Source: Candidatus Accumulibacter sp. UBA704 (GTDB taxonomy: Bacteria; Pseudomonadota; Gammaproteobacteria; Burkholderiales; Rhodocyclaceae). From it: a stretch of 15,212 nt of DNA. The stretch's first letter is position 1. The number at the start of each line of letters is the position of its first letter. Of this stretch, positions 7,881 through 13,670 are shown in pieces. Under the pieces are notes generated by a model. It was not told the origin of the DNA, made no database searches, and saw nothing but the letters and a program-made list of their open reading frames with translations. The stretch spans positions 28,185-43,396 of the forward strand of contig DBMG01000196.1 in NCBI GenBank assembly GCA_002304785.1, written 5' to 3'. The translations under genes and the position numbers were made by a program.

Positions 7881-9455
7881 TCAGGGGGTGACGGTTACGG
7901 TGATCTTTGCTGTTTCCGGACCTCCGCGGAAATCGTTCGCAGTGTATTCGAGCACCGCTTTTCCGGTGAAATCGGCTGCCGGGGTGAAGAGAACAGCGCC
8001 ATCGGCATTGACCATGGCTTCGCCCTTGCCTTCCACGACGACGACCTTGGTGATTGTCAGCGGATCCTTTTCCTTGTCCGAATCGTTCTTCAGTGCATCG
8101 ATAACCACCGGTTGCCCCTTGGCCGTCGTCGCCACGTCATCGACGACATCGGGCGGGTAGTTCAATTCACCGGTCACGCGCGGCAGCCACAGGGATACCT
8201 GCGGCACATAGGTGACGATCATCAGGACAGTGAACAACGCGCCGAAGAAAGGAGCCATGGCCCGTGTGACCGTCTCCATTTTCTGGTTGGATACCGCGCT
8301 GGCCACGAACAGCACCGAACCGACCGGCGGGGTGATCAGTCCGATGCCGAGGTTGACCATCATGATCATGCCGAAATGCACCGGATGAACGCCCAGATGA
8401 GTGACGACCGGGAGCAGGATCGGGGTCAGGATCAGGATCAGCGGGGCCATGTCCATCAGGGTGCCGAGGATCAGCAGCAGCACGTTGATGGCCAACAGAA
8501 CGACGTACGGATTGTCGGAGATTCCGGTGAAGAACTTGGAGATCTGCAGCGGTAGGGACAGCATGGTCAGGATGTGGCCGAAGGCCGCGGCAAATCCGAT
8601 CAGGATCATCACGATGGTGACGGTCTTGACCGTGCGGTGCACCAGGATCGGCAATTGGCTCCACTTGTAGTCGCGGTAGTAGAACATGGTCACCAGGAAC
8701 GCCCAGACGCAAGCCATGGCAGCCGATTCCGTGGCGGTGTACCAGCCGGACAGGATGCCACCGAGGATGATAACCACGGTGAACAGTCCGGGAATGGCGT
8801 CAACCATCATCTTCAGCGCGTCCTTGACCGGGATCGGGTCGCCCTTGGGATAGCCACGCTTCTTGGCAAAGTAAATGCACATGGTCATCAGCGTAACGCA
8901 CAGCACCAGACCCGGCATGACGCCGGCCAGGAACAGCGCGCCGATCGAGATGCTGCCGCCGGCGGCCAGCGAATAGATCACCGCGTTGTGGCTCGGCGGA
9001 ATCAGGATGGCCTGCACCGACCCGGAAGCGGTTACCGCTGCGGCGTAGGGACGCGGATAACCTTTCTTCTCCATCTCCGGAATCATTACCGATCCGATGG
9101 ACGCCGTATCGGCGACGGACGATCCGGAAATGGCGCCGAAGAAGGTGGAGGCCAGGATATTTACCAGCGACAATCCGCCGCGGATGAAACCGACGAAGAT
9201 CGAGGCGAAATTGACCAGGCGCGAAGCGATGCCGCCTTCGGCCATGATTGCACCGGCCAGGACGAAGAACGGAATGGCCAGCAGGGTGAATTTATTGACG
9301 CCGTCGCCCATCTTGAGCATGACGATCGTCATGAATGACATGTCCCCGCTGAAATAGACGGCGCCGACGAGAGCGGTCAGCCCCAGCGTGTAGGCGACAG
9401 GTACTCCAACCGCCAGCAGCAGGAAGAATGTTCCCATTATTACCAATGCATCCAT
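7881..9455 (-). CDS. dctM: TRAP transporter large permease DctM with an extra C-terminal Ig/cadherin-like domain
   Basis: The large membrane subunit of a tripartite ATP-independent periplasmic transporter, which carries the Na+-coupled transport path. Residues 1-430 form a full-length DctM: about twelve hydrophobic helices, the conserved AILIPPSHNAVIYS stretch in the first half and GLITPPVGSVLFVAS in the second, ending after the last helix at LWLPRVTGE. Typical DctM stops about here. This one continues for about 94 residues with a beta-rich domain (431-524) resembling Big_9/cadherin-like repeats of bacterial adhesins. The start ATG has AAGGA about 9 nt upstream. It is the last gene of dctPQM, 40 nt after dctQ, and the neighbours suggest a hexuronate substrate. 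Confidence 0.93.
   Translation of the reverse strand: MDALVIMGTFFLLLAVGVPVAYTLGLTALVGAVYFSGDMSFMTIVMLKMGDGVNKFTLLAIPFFVLAGAIMAEGGIASRLVNFASIFVGFIRGGLSLVNILASTFFGAISGSSVADTASIGSVMIPEMEKKGYPRPYAAAVTASGSVQAILIPPSHNAVIYSLAAGGSISIGALFLAGVMPGLVLCVTLMTMCIYFAKKRGYPKGDPIPVKDALKMMVDAIPGLFTVVIILGGILSGWYTATESAAMACVWAFLVTMFYYRDYKWSQLPILVHRTVKTVTIVMILIGFAAAFGHILTMLSLPLQISKFFTGISDNPYVVLLAINVLLLILGTLMDMAPLILILTPILLPVVTHLGVHPVHFGMIMMVNLGIGLITPPVGSVLFVASAVSNQKMETVTRAMAPFFGALFTVLMIVTYVPQVSLWLPRVTGELNYPPDVVDDVATTAKGQPVVIDALKNDSDKEKDPLTITKVVVVEGKGEAMVNADGAVLFTPAADFTGKAVLEYTANDFRGGPETAKITVTVTP
7884..8165 (-). other. Cadherin/Ig-like (Big_9-type) domain appended to DctM
   Basis: This covers codons for residues 431-524 of DctM. 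The protein reads in order: a PPDVVDDVATTAKGQPVVID entry strand, ALKNDSDKEKDPLTI with the Asn-Asp-Ser-Asp calcium-site-like loop, a Gly-rich turn, DGAVLFTPAADFTGKAVLEY and TANDFRGG, closing with AKITVTVTP. This order (D..T..G..V.ID.L.NDSD...DPLTIT, then FTP...F.G...Y.A.D..G, then a TVTV end) is the pattern of tandem adhesin repeats, here as a single copy. There is no predicted membrane segment after it. Published DctM topology models place the C terminus in the periplasm, so the domain would face the binding protein or the cell wall. That location is inference. Confidence 0.8.
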
Positions 9456-9495
9456 GGATCTGGTTCCTTATTTATGCATTTCAGGTTTCATCGGA

Positions 9496-10011
9496 TCAGC
9501 CGTGGCTGCCGATCATCACGATCGGACGATGGTTTTGTCTTCCGAACAGGATGGCTTCGATGACGAACAGCAAGGTGGCCAGTGATCCAATCGGCAACGG
9601 GAGATACGTCCAGTACACCTGCAGCGACGGAAAATCGGGCAGGCTCTGCTTGGTTCCCATGAAAAACAGGACACGGTCGCCGCCGTAATAGATGACGAAC
9701 AAAGCGATTGCCGCCATGAGGATATCCACGATGCGGGCTGCAATGACCTGAGCGCCCCCTGACAGCCGGTCGGTGAGCATCGTGACGGCAATGTGGCTGC
9801 CGGCGCGATAGGCGGCGGCGGATCCGATGAACGTGAAGACGATCATGCAGACGAGTGCGGCGGGTTCGGGCCAGGACAAGCCGGAATCGAACCATTTGCG
9901 AGCGACGACCTGGACGGGAATCACCAGGGTCATGACAGTCATGGCCAGACCGGCGATCCAGATACAGAGCCAATAGACCTTGTCCATCGCATTGCAGTAG
10001 GCTTCTTTCAT
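9496..10011 (-). CDS. dctQ: TRAP transporter small permease DctQ
   Basis: 171-residue small membrane subunit with four hydrophobic helices, the DctQ plan. Typical features are the long first helix ending PVQVVARKWF, the SWPEPAALVCMIVFTFIGSAAAYRAGSHIAVTM stretch that follows it, and a last helix before a short polar tail. It partners DctM and helps dock the binding protein. The open frame extends to 10077, but the chosen ATG at 10011 has GGAGGT (10021-10026, read on the minus strand) at 9 nt spacing. The longer frame would run through the terminator-like hairpin and has no ribosome binding site. It lies 72 nt after dctP and 40 nt before dctM. Confidence 0.9.
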   Translation of the reverse strand: MKEAYCNAMDKVYWLCIWIAGLAMTVMTLVIPVQVVARKWFDSGLSWPEPAALVCMIVFTFIGSAAAYRAGSHIAVTMLTDRLSGGAQVIAARIVDILMAAIALFVIYYGGDRVLFFMGTKQSLPDFPSLQVYWTYLPLPIGSLATLLFVIEAILFGRQNHRPIVMIGSHG

Positions 10012-10035
10012 ATTGCAACTACCTCCGAGGGTGCG

Positions 10036-10067
10036 AAAAAACTGGCGAGCCTGAAGGACTCGCCAGT
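10036..10067 (-). terminator. Intercistronic terminator/attenuator after dctP
   Basis: Read on the minus strand, a perfect 9-bp stem ACTGGCGAG/CTCGCCAGT (10059-10067 and 10041-10049, loop 9 nt) is followed at once by six T (10041-10036, the first shared with the stem base). It begins 17 nt after the dctP stop and ends before the dctQ Shine-Dalgarno. It should partly stop or stabilise the dctP transcript, giving more binding protein than membrane subunits. Confidence 0.75.
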
Positions 10068-10083
10068 CTTGGTGCAACAGTGA

Positions 10084-11064
10084 TTACTTGACTGCCTGGA
10101 TGCGGTTGATCAGTTCGGCATAGGCGGCGCCGTACTTGTCGCGCACCGGCTGCGTGGCCTTGAAGAAGGCAGGCTGGTCGACGTCGTCGACGACGGTCAC
10201 GCCGGCGGCCTTCATCTTGGCAACCGATTCAGCAACCTTTTCGTCCCACAGCTTGCGCTGCTCCAGTTGCGCTTCGCGCGCCAGCTTCTTGATCAGAGCC
10301 TGATCTTCGGCGCTCAGCTTGTTGAATTTGGCTTTCGAGAACACCAGGATTTCAGGGATGATCAGGTGAGCCGTGCGGTTGTAGAACTTGGCGACCGTGA
10401 AGTGATTCTGCGTGACGTAGGTCGGTTCATTGTTTTCCGCCCCGTCGACCACGCCGGTCTGCATCGAGCTGAACAACTCGGCCATGCCCATCGAGACGCC
10501 GCTGCCGCCCATGGCGTTCATCGTGTCGACGAAGAGCGGGTTGCCCATCATGCGGACTTTCTGTCCAGCGAGGTCGGCGGGCTTGCGGACTGCTTTCTTG
10601 GTGTACAGGTTGCGCGTGCCGCCGTCCATCCAGGCGAGACCGACCAGGTTGACCGAACTGTCGGTGATCTTCTTCAGGATTTCATCGCCGATCGGCCCGT
10701 CTATCACGGCGCGCATGTGGGCGGCGTTGCGGAACACGAAAGGCATGTTGAAGACGTTAACCTCCGGAACGACCGGACCCATCGGGCCGAGGGAGGTGCG
10801 CAGCATGTCGATGCCGCCGGCCTGGGTCTGCTCGATCATCGACTTCTCGTCGCCGAGCGCCATATTCGGATACATCTTGACCTTCAGACGTCCATTCGTG
10901 GCGGCTTCCAGCTTCTTGCCCATGTTTTGCACGGCGACCACGGTCGGGTAGCCTTCGGGGTGAACGTCCGCCGCCTTCAATTCCTGCGCCGCGGCCATGG
11001 TGCTTACACTGCCGATCAATGTTGCGAAGCAGATGCTCAATACGCTTTTACGAAACGAGATCAT
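10084..11064 (-). CDS. dctP: TRAP transporter substrate-binding protein DctP, probably hexuronate-binding
   Basis: 326-residue periplasmic solute receptor. A Sec signal peptide covers residues 1-26 (FRK, hydrophobic core, cleavage AAA|QE). The DctP fold is shown by ADVHPEGYPTV at the start of the mature protein, FNMPFVFRN, and the conserved substrate-carboxylate Arg, R171, in GQKVRMMGNPLF. VVDGAENNEPTY (206-217), with a Glu-Asn-Asn, resembles TRAP receptors shown to bind glucuronate and galacturonate. Adjacent uxaC supports this. The ATG at 11064 is chosen because AGGAGG lies 4 nt upstream and a signal peptide begins there; the frame stays open further upstream. It is the first gene of dctPQM, with its own predicted promoter. 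Confidence 0.92.
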   Translation of the reverse strand: MISFRKSVLSICFATLIGSVSTMAAAQELKAADVHPEGYPTVVAVQNMGKKLEAATNGRLKVKMYPNMALGDEKSMIEQTQAGGIDMLRTSLGPMGPVVPEVNVFNMPFVFRNAAHMRAVIDGPIGDEILKKITDSSVNLVGLAWMDGGTRNLYTKKAVRKPADLAGQKVRMMGNPLFVDTMNAMGGSGVSMGMAELFSSMQTGVVDGAENNEPTYVTQNHFTVAKFYNRTAHLIIPEILVFSKAKFNKLSAEDQALIKKLAREAQLEQRKLWDEKVAESVAKMKAAGVTVVDDVDQPAFFKATQPVRDKYGAAYAELINRIQAVK

Positions 11065-11127
11065 AAGTCCTCCTGGTTGATTGAATGGCTTTCGCCACGG
11101 TTTGCAAGCAGATACGGCGGGACTGTC

Positions 11128-11141
11128 ACGATCGCGATCGT
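11128..11141. repeat. Perfect 14-bp palindrome in the dctP leader
   Basis: ACGATCGCGATCGT is exactly self-complementary, and short GTCAC direct repeats overlap its two ends. It lies about 64 nt upstream of the dctP start and downstream of the predicted promoter. It could be an operator or merely a GATCG-rich chance palindrome. Confidence 0.35.
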
Positions 11142-11230
11142 CACTCTCGTTACACAACCCGCTGAAAATCGGCCTTTCAAAAACACTTTTGCGGACCGCC
11201 GGCTTTTGTAATGGTCTGTAACCGCACAAG

Positions 11231-11251
11231 TTGTATTGCAATATACGACAA
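11231..11251. promoter_or_regulatory. Candidate operator overlapping the dctP -10
   Basis: TTGT and ACAA arms are separated by 13 nt that include the 8-bp palindrome ATTGCAAT. The element covers the predicted -10 of dctP (11240-11245), a position typical of a repressor site. Outer TTGT...ACAA arms occur in GntR-family operators, but no such regulator is in the window. Confidence 0.35.
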
Positions 11252-11268
11252 GCAGAATAGGTGTTCAA
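11240..11268 (-). promoter_or_regulatory. Predicted sigma-70 promoter of dctPQM
   Basis: On the minus strand, -35 TTGAAC (11268-11263), a 17-nt spacer and -10 TATATT (11245-11240, five of six consensus bases). Transcription would start near 11233, leaving a leader of about 170 nt before dctP. Confidence 0.6.
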
Positions 11269-11276
11269 GATGTTTT

Positions 11277-11291
11277 TGGAACGATATTCCA
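11277..11291. promoter_or_regulatory. Inverted repeat upstream of the dctP promoter
   Basis: TGGAA (11277-11281) and TTCCA (11287-11291) form a perfect 5-bp inverted repeat with a 5-nt spacer. It is centred about 51 bp upstream of the predicted dctP start, just outside the -35, a plausible activator position. Confidence 0.35.
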
Positions 11292-11307
11292 TTTTTTGTA
11301 TTGTGGT

Positions 11308-12264
11308 TCAGGGGATCTTGTCCAGGATGCGGTCGAGGACGCGCATATTGCGCAGCGATTCCTCCAGTCCGAGCATCGGGCAACGTTTTTCAATGATGGC
11401 GGAACTGAAATCCCGGATTTCTTCGCTGTAACGATCCGACTTGAGGACGGCGATCGTCTGGCTTCCCTGTTTCGTTTGCAGGATGATTTCGCCGGCGTCG
11501 TCGAGATAGGTGTCGGGAATCAGGAGCGCCCCGTCCGTGCCGATAATCTCGCTGTGTATCCGGCCGAAGGCGTTGAATCCGCAATGCAGCGTGGCGATGA
11601 GGCCGTCGGCGTAGCGCAGGATGGCTGAAAGGTTGACGTCTACCCCATGCGGTTTGTCGCACTCCACAGCGATGGATACGGGATCGGCCTGCGTGACAAG
11701 ACCGATCAGGTTCAGCGGGTAGCAGCCCACGTCGTACAGCGAGCCACCGCCGAGTTCAGGTTTTTCCTTGATCGTGTCTTGCCGGTCGAGAAAGAAGCGG
11801 AACGTCGAATTGATGCTGCGGATTGGTCCGAGAACGCCGCTTTCCAGTACGCCAAGGACCTTGTTCATGCGGTCGGTATAGCGGTACATGAACGCTTCCA
11901 TGAGCAGCACACCGCACTCTCGCGACGTTCGGGTCATCTCCTCCGCTTCGTCTGCATTCAAGGCCAGCGGCTTTTCACACAGCACGTGTTTGCCGGCGCG
12001 CATGGCGCGAATAGACCATTCCCGGTGCAGGGAGTTGGGAAGCGGGATATAGACGGCGTCGACCGCCGAGTCGCCAATCAGCGCTTCGTAGCTCGCATGG
12101 GGAGTGAAGTCGCCGAACAGGGACCGGAACTCGGATAGTTTCGTTGCGTCGCGGGAGGCGACCGCCTGCAGATGGGCGTTTGGGCAGCGCAATATGGCCG
12201 GGGCGACCTGCATGCGCGCTATGCGGGCACAACCCATGATTCCCCAGCGAATCGTCTGACCCAT
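11308..12264 (-). CDS. Gfo/Idh/MocA family oxidoreductase
   Basis: 318-residue NAD(P)-dependent sugar or polyol oxidoreductase. The Rossmann motif GIMGCARIA is at 8-16, the family hallmark EKP at 97-99 (GKHVLCEKPLALN), and the active-site region GGGSLYDVGCYPLN at 172-185 has the DxGxY arrangement. MEAFMYRYT (122-130) is typical of members related to D-xylose 1-dehydrogenase and glucose-fructose oxidoreductase, without a signal peptide. The substrate is unknown; the surroundings suggest a uronate, aldonate or inosose-type compound. The ATG has a G-rich site (GGGGGG) about 5 nt upstream. It has a predicted promoter nearly identical to that of uxaC, and dctP follows after 243 nt with its own promoter. 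Confidence 0.9.
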   Translation of the reverse strand: MGQTIRWGIMGCARIARMQVAPAILRCPNAHLQAVASRDATKLSEFRSLFGDFTPHASYEALIGDSAVDAVYIPLPNSLHREWSIRAMRAGKHVLCEKPLALNADEAEEMTRTSRECGVLLMEAFMYRYTDRMNKVLGVLESGVLGPIRSINSTFRFFLDRQDTIKEKPELGGGSLYDVGCYPLNLIGLVTQADPVSIAVECDKPHGVDVNLSAILRYADGLIATLHCGFNAFGRIHSEIIGTDGALLIPDTYLDDAGEIILQTKQGSQTIAVLKSDRYSEEIRDFSSAIIEKRCPMLGLEESLRNMRVLDRILDKIP

Positions 12265-12327
12265 TTGTCCCCCCTGCTGGTACGTTTTTCAACGCACGTG
12301 CGTACAGCAAATGTCCAAGTCGTGGCG

Positions 12328-12357
12328 ATTATCGTGAAGAAGCCAATCTCCATCCAA
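12328..12357 (-). promoter_or_regulatory. Predicted promoter of the Gfo/Idh/MocA gene
   Basis: On the minus strand, -35 TTGGAT (12357-12352), an 18-nt spacer and -10 GATAAT (12333-12328). The -35 lies within a 19-bp element (12349-12367) that matches the uxaC promoter region at 17 of 19 positions in the same orientation. Predicted start near 12321, about 57 nt before the gene. Confidence 0.6.
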
Positions 12358-12376
12358 TGCTATTAAGCATGATCGC

Positions 12377-12401
12377 CATGCCTATAGCGGTATAGGGCAT
12401 G
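12377..12401. promoter_or_regulatory. Imperfect palindrome upstream of the Gfo/Idh/MocA promoter
   Basis: CATGCCTATA (12377-12386) and TATAGGGCATG (12391-12401) pair with one bulged base around GCGG. On the minus strand it contains ATACCG starting 36 nt before the TTGGAT hexamer; the uxaC LysR box starts 35 nt before its TTGGAT. It is a candidate degenerate LysR-regulator site. It follows the lysR stop but has no T-run, so a terminator role is less likely. Confidence 0.4.
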
Positions 12402-12413
12402 CACGCCGATACT

Positions 12414-13358
12414 TCAAATTCTCTCTGGCGCTGTTGTGCCAACTGGAGTCCCCGACGCGCCGGGACGATCGGCGTTTTCCCGGGCGCGCGAAAAGGCATG
12501 GACGCAGGCCAGCAGTTCCTCCAGCAAGGGCGATTCCTCATCCTTGCGATAGGCGCAATGCAGGTCGATCATGCAGTCGACTTCGGTGATCAGTGGCCGA
12601 TAAACGACGTTGGGTAGCGTCAGGTTGAGTATCGATTCGGGCAGCAGCGCCGTGCCGAATCCACCGGAGACCATGATGGTGGCCGAAATAAGGTCGGCGG
12701 CCTTCTGCACGACGATCGGTTCGAAGCTGTGGAACTTGAAGAGCTCGCGGCAGGCGACGAAGACGCTCTGGTCTTGTTCGTCGATCAGGGGTTCGTTGCG
12801 CAGGTCGTTCAGGCCGATCTGCGGCAGGCGTGTCAGCGGGTTGTTGTGATTCAGTGCGACCCAGAGCCGTTCGCGGCAGACGAGTTCCGCGTGGATGTTG
12901 GGGAATTCCGGCAGGTAGCGGTCGAATGCGACGAGGATGCGCCCCTGATGCAGCGCGCCGATCTGACGTTCCTTCGGCGTGTTGTGCAGCACGATCTTTA
13001 CGTCGGGATGTGTGGCCGAAAACGAACTCAATAGTTTCGGGATGATGCTCAGCATAGCGGAGCCAAAGACGCCGATGTCGATCCGCCCGGCCTGGCCGCT
13101 GGCGACGCGGCGGATCTGTTCGGTGGCCAGCTCGATGTGCGCGCTGATGTTGTGCGCGTGCTTGAGCAGCGCCGTACCCGCCTGAGTTAGCTCGACCCCC
13201 CAACTGGTGCGGGTGAACAGCAGGACGCCGAGTTCCTCCTCCAGCGACTGGATATGCCGCGTCAGCGGCGGTTGCGTGATGTGCAGCCGTTCTGCGGCCC
13301 GGCTGATGCTCCGCTCCTCAGCGGTTACGATGAAATATTTCAGCCGCCTGACATCCAT
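12414..13358 (-). CDS. LysR-type transcriptional regulator
   Basis: 314-residue DNA-binding regulator. The N-terminal winged helix-turn-helix has the family pattern: LKYFIVTAEERSISRAAERL, then HITQPPLTRHIQSLEEELG (26-44) and LFTRT. TQPPLTRHIQ is the form seen in the CatM/BenM/ClcR-like subgroup. Residues about 90-295 are the periplasmic-binding-like effector domain that would sense a metabolite, perhaps a uronate intermediate. The ATG has GAGGG at 9 nt spacing. It sits between the Gfo/Idh/MocA gene, which it precedes on the same strand, and divergently transcribed uxaC. This is the classic arrangement for a LysR regulator that controls its divergent neighbour. Confidence 0.92.
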   Translation of the reverse strand: MDVRRLKYFIVTAEERSISRAAERLHITQPPLTRHIQSLEEELGVLLFTRTSWGVELTQAGTALLKHAHNISAHIELATEQIRRVASGQAGRIDIGVFGSAMLSIIPKLLSSFSATHPDVKIVLHNTPKERQIGALHQGRILVAFDRYLPEFPNIHAELVCRERLWVALNHNNPLTRLPQIGLNDLRNEPLIDEQDQSVFVACRELFKFHSFEPIVVQKAADLISATIMVSGGFGTALLPESILNLTLPNVVYRPLITEVDCMIDLHCAYRKDEESPLLEELLACVHAFSRARENADRPGASGTPVGTTAPERI

Positions 13359-13493
13359 ATTATTTTTCCCTCGGCAAACCCGTTACGGCCTCAATATAGC
13401 AGCACCCGGTCGTGCTCCATAGAGTGTTTCGGGAATCCGATGTGTGGAAAATTCCTGAAGTTCAAGAGGAACCGCGGAGATTGGTTCGGGCAC

Positions 13494-13508
13494 ATACCGT
13501 TTTCGTAT
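13494..13508. promoter_or_regulatory. LysR-type recognition box ATAC-N7-GTAT
   Basis: ATAC (13494-13497), 7 nt, GTAT (13505-13508), which also satisfies T-N11-A. ATAC-N7-GTAT is the established consensus of CatR/ClcR/BenM-type LysR regulators. Its centre (13501) is about 64 bp before the predicted uxaC start near 13565, the usual position of the primary LysR site. Confidence 0.7.
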
Positions 13509-13528
13509 GGGGACGTTCCTTTATAGCA

Positions 13529-13558
13529 TTGGATCGACACATCCTTCCTCATCATAAT
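13529..13558 (+). promoter_or_regulatory. Predicted uxaC promoter
   Basis: -35 TTGGAT (13529-13534), 18-nt spacer, -10 CATAAT (13553-13558, five of six consensus bases). The -35 lies inside CTTTATAGCATTGGATCGA (13519-13537), shared at 17 of 19 positions with the promoter of the Gfo/Idh/MocA gene. The weak -35 fits an activator-dependent promoter. Confidence 0.6.
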
Positions 13559-13670
13559 CTCAAAGCTAAAGTGGCCGGCCGCCTGCCCGGACCGACATTC
13601 GGGATGGCCAGACGTTTTTGATCTACATTCCAAAGTGTGCGCCATATTTTCTTATCAATGGGAGTCCCAG

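Larger units (their letters stand above)
13359..13670. promoter_or_regulatory. Divergent lysR-uxaC intergenic region
   Basis: These 312 nt hold no convincing gene. They contain the LysR box and the predicted uxaC promoter, listed separately. On the lysR side, a TATATT hexamer (13393-13398, minus strand) could be its -10, but I see no good -35. The uxaC ribosome binding site GGGAG is at 13660-13664. Confidence 0.6.

Noticed and set aside
8150..8180. Possibility that the DctM extension is a frameshift or assembly artefact
   Set aside because: The extension is in frame, begins right after the last helix, is itself a coherent domain with a proper end, and is followed by a terminator. A random read-through would not give such a domain.
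7878..8555. Plus-strand frame opposite the 3' end of dctM
   Set aside because: It is His/Asp/Gln-rich with no motif and sits opposite both the DctM core and its Ig-like extension. The minus-strand reading gives recognisable protein throughout.
10012..10077. Longer dctQ start at 10077
   Set aside because: The 22 added residues would be encoded by the terminator-like hairpin region and lack a Shine-Dalgarno, while ATG 10011 has GGAGGT at 9 nt.
10267..11211. Long plus-strand frame opposite dctP (314 codons)
   Set aside because: It is antisense to a clear DctP with a signal peptide and conserved binding residues. The translated product is Arg/His/Asp-rich with no domain pattern.
12377..12401. 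Terminator for lysR
   Set aside because: The stem has a bulge and no T-run on the minus strand; its position relative to the next promoter fits a regulatory site better.
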